Assembly (NCBI GenBank): GCA_021629085.1
Contig: JAJXRJ010000031.1
Location: 1-25,310, forward strand
Source of the DNA: Oscillospiraceae bacterium
Lineage (GTDB): Bacteria > Bacillota > Clostridia > UMGS1810
Length of the DNA: 25,310 bases
Direction of reading: 5' to 3'
Part shown: positions 6,265-16,509 of the stretch, in pieces
Layout: each line of letters opens with the position of its first letter
How positions within the stretch are numbered: the stretch's first letter is position 1
The notes under the pieces: generated by a model
The model's database searches: none
Told to the model about the DNA's origin: nothing
Seen by the model: the letters and a program-made list of their open reading frames with translations, nothing else
Made by a program: the position numbers and the translations under genes

Positions 6265-8802
6265 CTATTTTGTTGTAATGATAACTGTGCTGGATGCTTC
6301 GTCCCAATCCACCGTCGCGCCAAGCGACTGTGCGATAAACCGCACCGGAACCAACGTGCGGTCATCCACCACCGTGGGCGCAGCGTCAAGTTGTATCGCT
6401 TCGCCGTTTAGCTGTGCAGTATCGCTGCCAATGGTGAGCACAATGGTTGTGCCATTTTGCGTTGCAGTGACGGTTTGGGTGCTGTCCTCCCATGCAATCT
6501 GTGCACCCAAAATTTCAAAGATTTTACGCATAGGCACCATCGTGCGGTCATTGATGGTGGTAGGTTCGGTGTCAAACACCACCGCCTTGCCGTTAATCTC
6601 CACCCTGATTTTCCCGGTCGGCATCCGGTCGCTGAAATCCACCTGAAGCGTATTGTTTAAATACTGCTTAAATTTGGGGTACTCATAGAGGATAACGCCA
6701 TAATAGGTACCCAGGAACACTTCGTCGGACACCGGGGAGAACACAATGGAGTTGACCAGGCGGTTACAGGGCAGGCCCAACACTACATGCCAGGTTTTAC
6801 CGCCGTCTAATGTTTCATAAAGCCCCGGCGTTTTGGTGCCGCTGGCACTGCACCGGCCGCCCGCCAAAATATGGTTTTTATCCTTTGGATTTTGCGCAAT
6901 GGCTTCCATCAGACAGGCCTGGCCGTCAAACTTGGCAATGCCCTCCGCTTCGCCAAAGGTTGTCACCGTTGTGCCGTCCACCTTTGCCACGGTCCCGTTG
7001 TAGCAGCCAACCCAAATGACATTCGCATCAAATGCATCTGCCACCATGGATTTAGGTTCTGAGGTTTCCGCCAGCTTGGTCCAGGTTTTGCCCTTGTCTT
7101 CCGAACGGTAAACGCCCTTGCCGGATTTCCCGACTAAAATGTCAGGGTTTACCGGCGACACATCAAAGATAGATACCTCATTTTTCTGCCAGGTGGCGCC
7201 GCCATCATAGCTTGTAAGATGGGTGGTATAAATGGTATTGGGATCGGTTGGATGGAATTCAATCAGCTTATAGGCCGATTTCGACTCCGTACCCGGAATC
7301 TGCGTCCAGGTTTTGCCACCGTCTTTGGATTCCGTTAAAATCTGTTCCGCCCATTTGCCAAGCCCAATCAGCATCCGGTTTTTGTCATGCGGGCTCTGTG
7401 CAAAGCTGCCGATCGTCTTTGCTGTCAAATAACTGCCCACACCGGACACCATCCGCATTGCCGGGCGCTCACCCGTAGCGGTATAGGGTGCAGTGGATTC
7501 CCCCAGCCCTTTATCCACAAACGCATAGTGGATGCGGTTTTCATCATCAAATACAAAGTTGTTGGTATAATTGCCTGAAAATCCAGAATTGCTGTATTCA
7601 AAGTTTAAGCCGCCGTCGGTAGATTTATAGACAATGTCGCCAAAGGAGTAGAACACAATGTCCGGATTATTGGGGCTAATCCAAATGCCCTCTGAGTAGT
7701 AACCGGTTGTGCCCACCGTTGCAATGTCGGTGTTCGCAATTTTAGGTGTGTGCCAGGTTGCCCCCATGTCAAAGCTCACGCGCAGAGGATAGGACATTTC
7801 CCGGTATACCAGGTATAACCCCGGAACGCCGTCCGCCCGCGGATTGCCAAACAGCACTTTGACCGGAGTGTTTTTCGATGCATAGGTTTCATACGGCTTG
7901 GACGTCCAGGTTTCGCCCTTGTCAAAGCTCTCATACAGCCCTTTATGATCGCCGCTAAACACAGCGAAATAGTGGCTGTCGTTGGTGGGGTCCACCGCAA
8001 TGCTGGTTGCTGTTGCGTTTTCAAAGTCCCCGTTTTTGCGCTCCCAGGTTTTGCCGCCGTTAAACGACGCAGTGATGCCGGTTTTGTCGCACACAGTCAA
8101 AATGGTCATACCGTCGTCTGACACATCGATGTCGCTCATGTTTCCTTCGCCCACAACGCCTAAGTTTTCCCATTCTGTGCCGTCGGCAGATTTTAAAAGG
8201 CCCTCGCTTGTGAGCACATATAAATTTCCGGCAGCGTCAAAATCCATCACGCGCTCTGAAGAAGAGCTTGTGGGCACTTTTACGTGCTTCATCTGCTCCC
8301 AGGTTTCACCGCCGTCAATGGATTTATAAATGCCGTCTAAGGTTGTGGCATCCAGCTTTTCCGGCGCACCCTTGGAGCCCTGCACCAGATACACCGTTTC
8401 CTCCTCGGTGGGATGGAAAATGATGTCTGCCACCGTCCACAGATTGATGTTGTCGCTCACGGCAAACCAGCTTTCGCCGCCGTCGTGGCTGGACCAAAGG
8501 CTTGCCATATCGGAGCCAAACATCATCCGTTTGGGGTTTACGGGCGACGCCGCAATGGTGAGGATAATCTGTCCGCCCTCACCCGCCGGCCGGCCCATGG
8601 CCTGCTCCGCCTCCGACTGCATGTGATACATGGTATACCAGGGGGTATACCGCGTGGTGTTGAGTGATGTCATATACGGCTCAAAGCGTGCCGGGTCTCC
8701 CGCGGGGATTTCACCGGGGTCTTCCACCCTCGCAAATGCGGGGGTGGAGACACACAGCAAAGCCGATAAAAGCATTGCAATCCCTTGTTTCAATGGTTTC
8801 AA
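6265..8802 (-). CDS. Secreted BNR/Asp-box propeller protein with C-terminal CuAON stalk domain
   Basis: 845 aa. The TTG at 8802 is the start: AAGGAGG lies 7 nt upstream and the next ATG would cut into the signal peptide (MKPLKQGIAMLLSALLCVS..., cleavage after AFA near residue 24). Residues about 65-705 form an Asp-box propeller (SHDGGESW, SIDGGETW, SFDKGETW, SKDGGKTW and others) paralogous along its whole length to the downstream 1235-aa protein, including a conserved MYHMQSEAE stretch before the first blade. 'FGSDMASLW' replaces the GTDxGG motif of GH74. Residues ~730-845 are a two-part CuAON domain (RTMVPMRKIFEILGA, RTLVPVRFIAQSLGA). That domain, despite its family name, marks many clostridial surface proteins and implies no copper oxidase activity. 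Likely acts on a plant polysaccharide outside the cell; activity unproven. Confidence 0.85.
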   Translation of the reverse strand: MKPLKQGIAMLLSALLCVSTPAFARVEDPGEIPAGDPARFEPYMTSLNTTRYTPWYTMYHMQSEAEQAMGRPAGEGGQIILTIAASPVNPKRMMFGSDMASLWSSHDGGESWFAVSDNINLWTVADIIFHPTEEETVYLVQGSKGAPEKLDATTLDGIYKSIDGGETWEQMKHVKVPTSSSSERVMDFDAAGNLYVLTSEGLLKSADGTEWENLGVVGEGNMSDIDVSDDGMTILTVCDKTGITASFNGGKTWERKNGDFENATATSIAVDPTNDSHYFAVFSGDHKGLYESFDKGETWTSKPYETYASKNTPVKVLFGNPRADGVPGLYLVYREMSYPLRVSFDMGATWHTPKIANTDIATVGTTGYYSEGIWISPNNPDIVFYSFGDIVYKSTDGGLNFEYSNSGFSGNYTNNFVFDDENRIHYAFVDKGLGESTAPYTATGERPAMRMVSGVGSYLTAKTIGSFAQSPHDKNRMLIGLGKWAEQILTESKDGGKTWTQIPGTESKSAYKLIEFHPTDPNTIYTTHLTSYDGGATWQKNEVSIFDVSPVNPDILVGKSGKGVYRSEDKGKTWTKLAETSEPKSMVADAFDANVIWVGCYNGTVAKVDGTTVTTFGEAEGIAKFDGQACLMEAIAQNPKDKNHILAGGRCSASGTKTPGLYETLDGGKTWHVVLGLPCNRLVNSIVFSPVSDEVFLGTYYGVILYEYPKFKQYLNNTLQVDFSDRMPTGKIRVEINGKAVVFDTEPTTINDRTMVPMRKIFEILGAQIAWEDSTQTVTATQNGTTIVLTIGSDTAQLNGEAIQLDAAPTVVDDRTLVPVRFIAQSLGATVDWDEASSTVIITTK

Positions 8803-8824
8803 AGTACAACCTCCTTACGCGCTG

Positions 8825-11800
8825 TTACTGCGCCTCTGTTACCACTTTGATGTAGGGGGCGCGCTCGCCGTTTTTATAAGCAGTGGCATAAATACGTGCA
8901 CCGTCGTGGCCGTTGTTGCCGCCCTTTTGCGACCCTGTCCGGTAATCCAAGCAGAGTTTTAACTCCGTCTGTCCGTTTAAAAGCGCCTGCTGCACATAAG
9001 CGGTGATATCGAATCCAAGCTCGCCCGTGATCGAGTTGTAGCTATACGACTCAGATGTGAAAATTGGCGTTGCGCCAATTTCTGGCAGCGTGTCGGGAGT
9101 AAAGATTTCCTCCTCCCAGCCGCTTACTACATCATAAACCCGGAAGCTGCCGCCTGAATTGATTCTGCCAATATTGACCACAAGCTGTGCCTCGGTTACG
9201 TTGGCAAGTGCGCCAACATCCACTTTGTAGTACAAAACTCCCTTTGATGTTGTAGAATTGGTGTTGATAAACTGTAAGCCCGACGAATCGCCTGCTTCAA
9301 TATTGTGATTGACCGTGACTGTAACGCCGTCCACAGCTGTGGCCACATAGGCCTCGTCTGTAATGGTGAAGCGCTTTTCACCGCCGGCGTCCTTCCACTG
9401 GGCGGTAAATACCACGTCTACGGCATCCATCAGGTATGCATCACCCGGCTGATATACCGTTGTGCCGTCCGACCAGCCCGCAAACGCAAAGCCCAGACGT
9501 TCAAAGGTATTTTCCGGAAGGGTGATAGTTTCGCCCTGTTCTGCACTTAGCGCTGTGGGCGCCGTACCGGTCGCACCGTCTCCGCCAACAAAGGTAGCGG
9601 TGTATTTGTCTGGATCCACCGGCGTATCGCCGCCTTCGTTAAATTCAATCATCAAATAGGGCGGATGTCCGGAATTGTAACCGCCAATGTTGACGATTTC
9701 GTCCTTTTTCTCATTATTGGAAGCCGGGCAGGACAGCATGATGCTAAACACCATGTCGCCGCTCATAATTTCTTTTACATAATTTGTCAAGTCAATTTCT
9801 TTTTCGGTTGCTTTAGACTCGTACACAATGCTGCGGGTAAAGAGCGCATCCGGCCCAACCGTAGGCGCATTGTCATAGGAAATACTGTTTTTGTTCCAAT
9901 CCATTAAAACTGGCTGTACAGTCAGCGTACCGCCCGATTTCATGCCGCGCTCGTAGACCATGAGCTTGGCAGAAGTGATGTTCTTGCCTTCAAGCATGCT
10001 AAGGTCGGTCTTATAGAACATCTTTCTGTCATATTCCACGCCTTCATAGGTAGTGGTACCGATATTGTCGTACACATCGCCGGTTGCAGTGTTGCTCTGG
10101 TTGCCCGGGTTGCTGATATCAATCACAGCCACATCGGTTACCTCTGCCTTGTATGGGCTGGTAATCTCCACCTCGCCGCCGTCTATGGTACAGCCGCCCT
10201 TGATATAAATCAAGCTGCGCGGAGACTCATAGCTGGAGTGTACAATGGCATACGTAGCGTCAGCGCCGCCGGTCTTGTAGTCGATAACATCGTCAACCGT
10301 GGCTTCTTTCATAACCACTTCGCCGCGCACCACTTCGTAAATATAGCCCTTGGTATCCTTTGCAAAGAAGGTGTCAAGGTAGGTGTCAAGCGCTCCAGTA
10401 TTGCCGTCTTCTAACTCCCGCAAAAGCTTTGCCAGGTTAGAGGTAAAGCGGATGTAGCCGTCTTGTTTAATGTAAACGGCACCGCCGTATACGCGGCCGC
10501 TGGAGTTAAACGAACCTGAAGTCAACACTTGTGTTTTGGTTTCATAGTCATAGTATTTGGAGAGTGCGGTGAGCTCTCCTCTCAAGTTGGACGAATAGCG
10601 TATCACATCGCCCACTTTTAAGCCTTCTAATAGGCTTTCTTTTTTATCGGTTACCAAAACGCCCGTTTCAGAACCCGATTTATAAACCATCAGTTTTTTA
10701 TAAATATCACCTTGTTCGTCAATCGCTGTAATGATGCGGCTCACCACACTCAGTGTGCTGTCCGACCCTACCGACTCTGTTTTTCCATAGCCTTTGATAA
10801 AGATGATATCGGCATCCGGTTTTTCCATGCCAAACGCATACACATCAACGTTTAAGTTGCTGTCGTTTGCAATGCCGCCGCTTAGCCGCTCATATTCGTC
10901 AAAGTTTTCCGGATCCTCTGGTTCATAAACCACCAGGCACTCAGACCAGGAGAACGGATATTTCCCGCCGAGCGTGGGGGTTGATTTATAGCGGATCGTG
11001 CCGGATGCATCGCCGTCATAGCGTTTCACCAAGCTGTTGTCGTCCTCATCCTCTGTTTTTGTCGCAGTGTCGACCAGGATAATCTCATTTTCCGCATTGG
11101 TTTCAAAATAAATGCCCTGGCGTTCAACCTTGCCCTCTGCGTCAAACAGCAGTTTCATGAATTCTTCTTCTTCCACGCCGGATTTTCCGTCCACCTTGAG
11201 CTTGTCACGGCAGTTCATCTGCATGGTTTTATCAAAGCCTTCCACCAAAAGGGTGAGCTCCACAGGGCTTCCAGGAGCCTCATCCTGATAGGCGTCTAAT
11301 ACAAACCCCAGTTTGCCGACATCTGACGTTTTGTTCACCGCTGCAATGTTGCCAAACGCATCCAGATAAAATTCACCGGCAGCACCAAGCTCATATGGAT
11401 CCTCATCCACATACACATCGCTGAGCACGCTGTAGAATTCACCATCTACGCACACTTCACGCATATAACCCATCCCGTCCGAAAGCTCTTCAATCGTCCC
11501 GCTGACAGATTCCGTAGAAACAATCGCTGTCACCACTTCGCCATCCAAGCTTTTGCACACGGAAATGACATCCCACTCCCCAATATCAGAAAGTGCATAG
11601 TCGTCGCCAAATGCATCCACCAGGCGGTAAATGACATCGCCAGCCTGCTCGTCTAACTCCAAATTCCGGTTTGCGCTGAATTTGTCATAAATCGTCTGCG
11701 TCTCTAAATTGACACTGGATACCACCAGTGTTTCATATTTCGTGATAAATGCAACCTCATAGTCGCCGTCTAAATCATTGTCCACCAGACGGATTTCACC

Positions 11801-13438
11801 GGCTTCCATGTCAAACATCTCCGGCGTCACTTCAGAAAACGGCACCGCGCGGCCATTGTAAATAACAGCGGTTTCGGGTGTAATTGTAATCTGTTTGACG
11901 CGGACAGAATTTTCTGTTATATAAGACAGCAAAATTCCCGTACCATGCTGCATGGCGCCTTCATTTCGCGCTGCGGGGATGGTGAAAATTTCATTTTCGC
12001 CCGCATGGTATCCCGCGTACACAATGGTTCGCCGCGAAGAGGTATCCCTCTCCTCATAGTATGCCTCCACTTGGTAGCCCAGCAGTCCGTCGCAGGATGC
12101 GTCGTCAACATTGTAGGACACGCCGTCTATCAAAATCGTATTTTTGGTGCCAACGCCGCCTGATAACGAAGCGGTTCTTGTGGCAGTTACAATTCCATTG
12201 ATCCGATAAATATCAAACTTTTCACTGAGCAGTGTCACATCCCGGTCGGTTTTGTAGGTGACGTCACTGCCGTAACTGTCCGGTTCAAACAGCGGTGCAT
12301 TGAGCGCACCGTAAATGAAGTCAAATGCGGTGTTATAAGTGATGATACCGTCGTTGTTGGAAGATGGCACAACCCTTATAATCTGTGCCCGTGCCGCCGC
12401 CGCGATATAGCCTGTGGGGTAGCCGCCGTTGTTTAGTGCATACGGCTGATAGCCCAGAAGCTCCACAAGGATTTTAATCGCTTCATGATAGGTGATAAAG
12501 TCGTCCGGGCGGAAGGTGTCTTCCGAATCGCCGCTCACCACGCCCAGCTGTTTTGCAGCGGCAATCGCAGCATAATATGGGCTGTTTTTGTCCACATCCG
12601 AAAACAGCACCTCCCCGGCTTCAATTCCTTCGGGCAGGTTTAACACCCGCATTGCATACTGCACAAACTCTGCGCGGGTGATGCTCTCATTTAAGTTCCC
12701 GGGAAGCTGGTCTTCTTCATGCAGAATCCCGGTTTTTGCAAGCATTTTTAACACGTCGAATTCATACGGGTCTTTTACCACTTCCGCATTGCCGGAAGAC
12801 TCTGGCCTGGTGGTAATTTCCAAATATGGGAACCCGCTTGCATGCGCAACGCCCTGTATATTAATGCGCGAATCTGTCCCCTCTTCTTTTGGATGCACAT
12901 ATTCCGCCATAATGTTAAACGTTGTCTGGCCGTTTTGCAAAAGCGCGTCCACATAACTTGTGACGTCTATTTCAAACGGCAGGTAGTTTCCTGAACTGTA
13001 AACTGTTTCCGGAATGACTGCAATGGGCGTCGCATCCATTTTGGGCCGTTTTGCATCAGTCAATGTGGAAGTCCAGTTTTCATTTACCTTGTAAAAATTG
13101 ACAGCACCGCCGCCCGCCTGCACCTTTGCTGTAATGTGCAGTGTTGCAGAACGAACTTTGCCTTGCACTTCGCTTAGGTCAGTCTTGTAATAGAGCGTTG
13201 CACTGGCTCTGTCCGCACCGCTGCCGCGCAATGTTCCAATCTGGTCCTCTTTTTGGTTGAACCCGCTGGCAATTTGGCTGGCTGCATTCCCGATCCGTGC
13301 AGAATCGGTAATTTTAACGGTGTAACTATTTGCCCCGCTCGCTGCAAAAACAGCCGGCACAGTGCAAAGTCCCAGCACAAGGGCCAAGGTCAGGCAAAGG
13401 CTGACAACTGTGTTTACCGCATGATTTTGTTTGTTCAT
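8825..13438 (-). CDS. SLH-anchored modular surface protein (putative scaffold) with three DNRLRE modules
   Basis: 1537 aa from the ATG at 13438 (AAAGGGG upstream; an in-frame ATG seven codons earlier is less likely). Signal peptide to about residue 33. Order: DNRLRE-like module (~38-210); S-layer homology region (~226-385) with two clear repeats (ITRAEFVQYAMRVLNL; FSDVDKNSPYYAAIAAAKQL...TFRPDDFITYHEAIKILVEL) and a degenerate third; about 700 residues of acidic, beta-rich sequence I cannot assign; DNRLRE (~1105-1270); InlB/Flg_new-like repeat (~1278-1350, FAGWSDG); final DNRLRE-like module (~1352-1535). SLH domains bind pyruvylated cell-wall polymer, so this is the only member of the set with an evident wall anchor. 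No catalytic domain recognised. Scaffold or display role is inference. Confidence 0.85.
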   Translation of the reverse strand: MNKQNHAVNTVVSLCLTLALVLGLCTVPAVFAASGANSYTVKITDSARIGNAASQIASGFNQKEDQIGTLRGSGADRASATLYYKTDLSEVQGKVRSATLHITAKVQAGGGAVNFYKVNENWTSTLTDAKRPKMDATPIAVIPETVYSSGNYLPFEIDVTSYVDALLQNGQTTFNIMAEYVHPKEEGTDSRINIQGVAHASGFPYLEITTRPESSGNAEVVKDPYEFDVLKMLAKTGILHEEDQLPGNLNESITRAEFVQYAMRVLNLPEGIEAGEVLFSDVDKNSPYYAAIAAAKQLGVVSGDSEDTFRPDDFITYHEAIKILVELLGYQPYALNNGGYPTGYIAAAARAQIIRVVPSSNNDGIITYNTAFDFIYGALNAPLFEPDSYGSDVTYKTDRDVTLLSEKFDIYRINGIVTATRTASLSGGVGTKNTILIDGVSYNVDDASCDGLLGYQVEAYYEERDTSSRRTIVYAGYHAGENEIFTIPAARNEGAMQHGTGILLSYITENSVRVKQITITPETAVIYNGRAVPFSEVTPEMFDMEAGEIRLVDNDLDGDYEVAFITKYETLVVSSVNLETQTIYDKFSANRNLELDEQAGDVIYRLVDAFGDDYALSDIGEWDVISVCKSLDGEVVTAIVSTESVSGTIEELSDGMGYMREVCVDGEFYSVLSDVYVDEDPYELGAAGEFYLDAFGNIAAVNKTSDVGKLGFVLDAYQDEAPGSPVELTLLVEGFDKTMQMNCRDKLKVDGKSGVEEEEFMKLLFDAEGKVERQGIYFETNAENEIILVDTATKTEDEDDNSLVKRYDGDASGTIRYKSTPTLGGKYPFSWSECLVVYEPEDPENFDEYERLSGGIANDSNLNVDVYAFGMEKPDADIIFIKGYGKTESVGSDSTLSVVSRIITAIDEQGDIYKKLMVYKSGSETGVLVTDKKESLLEGLKVGDVIRYSSNLRGELTALSKYYDYETKTQVLTSGSFNSSGRVYGGAVYIKQDGYIRFTSNLAKLLRELEDGNTGALDTYLDTFFAKDTKGYIYEVVRGEVVMKEATVDDVIDYKTGGADATYAIVHSSYESPRSLIYIKGGCTIDGGEVEITSPYKAEVTDVAVIDISNPGNQSNTATGDVYDNIGTTTYEGVEYDRKMFYKTDLSMLEGKNITSAKLMVYERGMKSGGTLTVQPVLMDWNKNSISYDNAPTVGPDALFTRSIVYESKATEKEIDLTNYVKEIMSGDMVFSIMLSCPASNNEKKDEIVNIGGYNSGHPPYLMIEFNEGGDTPVDPDKYTATFVGGDGATGTAPTALSAEQGETITLPENTFERLGFAFAGWSDGTTVYQPGDAYLMDAVDVVFTAQWKDAGGEKRFTITDEAYVATAVDGVTVTVNHNIEAGDSSGLQFINTNSTTSKGVLYYKVDVGALANVTEAQLVVNIGRINSGGSFRVYDVVSGWEEEIFTPDTLPEIGATPIFTSESYSYNSITGELGFDITAYVQQALLNGQTELKLCLDYRTGSQKGGNNGHDGARIYATAYKNGERAPYIKVVTEAQ

Positions 13439-13482
13439 TGGTCTTTTCCCCTTTAACACATATTGAACCCATCTGGCAATTT

Positions 13483-16482
13483 TTAAATGACAATCTTAAC
13501 CAGCTGATTTTCTTCATCCCAATCCACGCGGGCACCCAGCGCCTGCGCAATAAAGCGCACCGGCACCAGCGTGCGGCCGTCGATTACCACAGGCTCTACA
13601 TCAATCTCGCTGGCCGTTCCGTTAACCGTGATGGTCTTGCTGCCAACTGTCAGTTCCACTGTGGTGGTTTCCACCCGGTAATGATCGGACACTGTGCGGA
13701 CTGCCGTTACAGTCTCGGTCGCTTCGTCCCATGTAACGTTTGCACCGCAGGCTTCAAAGATCTGCCGCATGGGTACCATGGTCCGGTCGCTTATCAGCGT
13801 GGGCGGCACGTCAAAGCTCACAGGCTGATTGTTAATAAGCACCCGGATATCGTCGTACGCATTGGCAAACAGAGGGTTTTCCTCAGCTGGCGCGCCATAC
13901 CAAATGCCGCGGCCGCTCGTTCCAACATACACAACGCCAAACGATTGGCGGTCACCCTCTATGGTGTAGGCAAACGGGATTTTCCGGCTGCCTTCCATTC
14001 CGTAAATTTTCAGCCACGTTTCGCCCATATCCACCGAGCGGTAAATTCCCTCTTCGCCATTTTGAAAGCCGTATACATACACGGTGGGGTTCTCTCTGTC
14101 AGGCGCTTCTTTTCCAAATCCAAAGGTAATAACACGGTCAAATCCGTCAACCTTTTTAAAGGTATCGCCGCCGTTAGAGGTGCGCATCAGGCCTGAAGAG
14201 GAGGCCATCCACACCTCGCCCGCCAAGTTGGGGGCAGATTTAATTTGATAGGCTTCGTCAAACTGTGTGGTCAAATTCCAGGTCTGGCCATAGTCTTCGC
14301 TCCTGTAAAAGCCATTTTCTGCAAACAGATAAAGCACATTGCCCTCTATCTTGTCCGCTGCAAACAGCGCTTTGGTATCCCACTTGCTGGAAGTGATATT
14401 TCCCGGTGCGCCGCTTGAAACAGTCCAGGTCTCTCCTAAGTCCATAGAGACATAGGGCGGCTCTTTTTGTGGAATAATCACAATGACCGGAAGTCCCGTA
14501 TCAGGGTGCGGGGTTGCGCAAACCTCCACCCGTCCGATATCCAGCTCCTTCCCTTCCGCGGAGCCCGGGAATGCGGGGAACTCCCGCCAGGAAATACCGT
14601 TATCTGTGGAATAAACGCCGGTACCCTTTGAAATGCGAACAATAAAGTTGGGGTCTGACTCCATCATGGCCGTCCGCGTGTGGGTGGATTTGGGCGGCAG
14701 CATCTCATTGGGATACTGCGTCGGGTCGGTCCAGCGGTTGCCCATAAAGTCATAGTCCGAACTTAAGAGCCGTGCGCCCTTGGTGGGACACAGCAGCATG
14801 GTATTCACGCCGTGCTCCACGCCTAAAATCGGGTTGGTCCAGTTGCACGGGCTTGCCAAAATATCGTCTGTTTGATAGTGGTTTTGCCATCCGCCCATCC
14901 ACACAGATTTTGTGTTAAACGGATCCATTTCAATCGCGGATACATTGGCAAAATACCCGCCCCACTCAATTCTGGGCACGGTGTGGTTGTATATGGAATC
15001 GTCGTTCACTGTCCGCCAGCTCTGGCCCCCGTCCGTCGTCACATACACATGCTCGCCATAAGAGCCCTCCGGACCGTTGTGATAATTGGTCACAATAAAA
15101 TCCGGGTTTGCCGGATCGACTGCCACCTGCGTAAAGTTCCCGCCCGCAATGGGAGAGATGTTTTCCCAGTTGCCGTCACGGTAGCGCAAAAGGCCGTCTG
15201 CACCGGCGCCGGCAAACAGGGTGCCGTCATTGGTAAGTTTCAGTCTCGCCACGTCTTTCGGGGAATTGTTTAACATCTCCCACGTGGCGCCCGCGTCATT
15301 GCTGACATATACACCGCTCTTTGCAACACTGGCATAAATGCGCTGGGTAACGCCATTTGCCACACTATTTGCATCAAACACCAGCGTACGGACATCAATT
15401 TCATTGCGGACAAGCGCAGTGGGGTCTGCACTCTTCTGCCAGGTCTTCGCCCCGTCGGTGCTCTTATAAATTCCCGCGTCCCTGGTTGCTACAATCACAA
15501 TATCGCTGTTATTGGGGTCAACCGCAATACATTCGCCGTATTCCCTGTAAGTCTGGTTTGCAGCAAACTTTTTATTGAGCCCTGTAAATGTCCAGGTCTC
15601 GCCACGGTCGGTGGATTTTAGCACATCGCTGATCTCATAGCCTACTCTGTCATCGCTGTAGCTTCCGCAACACAGGTAAACCACATCGGGGTTTTGCGGG
15701 TCCACCGCAATGCCGTCAATGCCCAGCAGGTTTCTCTGGTCATAGGGCAAAATATCAGTGATGGGCGTCCAGCGGTTTAAGTCGTCTTCCCAACGATAGG
15801 CACCGCCCATATCCGTGCCCATGTAAACAAGCCCCTCTTCTTTAGGGTGGAATACAATGTGCGTGGAACGTCCCGTGCCGCCCTGCGTCACTTGCTGCCA
15901 CACATAGGGCGAATTTGGATCCAACGGCTCGGGCGGATTTGCCGGAAGCGGAATCGTGGCGCCAATGGCCTTGTATTCCTCTAAAAATTCCAGCACCAAA
16001 TAGTCGAGCACAATAGAGTATCCTGTGCTGTTTGCATCTTTCCCGGCAATGCGGAATTTAAAATCCCGCACACCGGCAAAGTCCAAATAGTGCTCAGCAA
16101 TCACAATTTCCTCTGTTTTATACGTATCAGAATATAAATTCTGTTCTTCTCCAACCTTTGCGTTGATGTCGGGGAACACCAGCTGGAAGGTCCCACGGTC
16201 AGGGCCCTTTTGTACGCCGGCGTAAATCCGATATAATCCGCGCTGATACACCGGAATTTGGAAGTGCACAAAGTCACCTTCCTGCGTGGCTTCTAAAACC
16301 AGCCATTTCCCGCCGCTTGCTTCCGGCGCGTCTTGTACAGACACCGTCCCCTGGCTGCCGGCAGGCGTCAGCGCCTCACACTCATACCGGTCCACCGCGT
16401 CAAAATACAGCGCAGAGACGCCGGGCGGCAGCATACTTAGGATGAGCGTGAAAAGTAAGGCAAATGCAAATGTTCGTTTCAT
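13483..16482 (-). CDS. Secreted GH74-like xyloglucanase-type enzyme with N-terminal CBM and C-terminal CuAON domain
   Basis: 999 aa from the ATG at 16482, with AAAGGAG 8 nt upstream. Signal peptide ends near VSA (residue ~24). Residues ~30-168 look like a CBM6/35-type beta-sandwich (GDFVHFQIPVYQRGLYRIYA, ending SIVLDYLVLEFL). Residues ~195-862 are a GH74-type double propeller: 'VYMGTDMGGAYRW' carries the first expected catalytic Asp (~224), 'RLLSSDYDFMGNRW' the second (~578), with about nine Asp-boxes. Residues ~875-999 are a CuAON domain. GH74 enzymes cleave xyloglucan backbones or release disaccharides from chain ends; related pectic or other activity cannot be excluded. Of the three propeller proteins this is the one with both catalytic positions recognisable. 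It follows the 543-aa gene with a strong hairpin between. Confidence 0.85.
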   Translation of the reverse strand: MKRTFAFALLFTLILSMLPPGVSALYFDAVDRYECEALTPAGSQGTVSVQDAPEASGGKWLVLEATQEGDFVHFQIPVYQRGLYRIYAGVQKGPDRGTFQLVFPDINAKVGEEQNLYSDTYKTEEIVIAEHYLDFAGVRDFKFRIAGKDANSTGYSIVLDYLVLEFLEEYKAIGATIPLPANPPEPLDPNSPYVWQQVTQGGTGRSTHIVFHPKEEGLVYMGTDMGGAYRWEDDLNRWTPITDILPYDQRNLLGIDGIAVDPQNPDVVYLCCGSYSDDRVGYEISDVLKSTDRGETWTFTGLNKKFAANQTYREYGECIAVDPNNSDIVIVATRDAGIYKSTDGAKTWQKSADPTALVRNEIDVRTLVFDANSVANGVTQRIYASVAKSGVYVSNDAGATWEMLNNSPKDVARLKLTNDGTLFAGAGADGLLRYRDGNWENISPIAGGNFTQVAVDPANPDFIVTNYHNGPEGSYGEHVYVTTDGGQSWRTVNDDSIYNHTVPRIEWGGYFANVSAIEMDPFNTKSVWMGGWQNHYQTDDILASPCNWTNPILGVEHGVNTMLLCPTKGARLLSSDYDFMGNRWTDPTQYPNEMLPPKSTHTRTAMMESDPNFIVRISKGTGVYSTDNGISWREFPAFPGSAEGKELDIGRVEVCATPHPDTGLPVIVIIPQKEPPYVSMDLGETWTVSSGAPGNITSSKWDTKALFAADKIEGNVLYLFAENGFYRSEDYGQTWNLTTQFDEAYQIKSAPNLAGEVWMASSSGLMRTSNGGDTFKKVDGFDRVITFGFGKEAPDRENPTVYVYGFQNGEEGIYRSVDMGETWLKIYGMEGSRKIPFAYTIEGDRQSFGVVYVGTSGRGIWYGAPAEENPLFANAYDDIRVLINNQPVSFDVPPTLISDRTMVPMRQIFEACGANVTWDEATETVTAVRTVSDHYRVETTTVELTVGSKTITVNGTASEIDVEPVVIDGRTLVPVRFIAQALGARVDWDEENQLVKIVI

Positions 16483-16509
16483 AATCCGTTCTCCTTTTGA
16501 CATGGTGAA

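Noticed and set aside
2486..8802. Sialidases suggested by BNR/Asp-box repeats
   Set aside because: Asp-boxes are structural and occur in many propellers; I see no FRIP motif or arginine triad, and the N-terminal motif fits GH74-like proteins better.
13438..14196. Plus-strand 252-codon ORF
   Set aside because: Antisense to the GH74-like gene end, whose CuAON motifs are clear; no ribosome site or domain in the plus frame.
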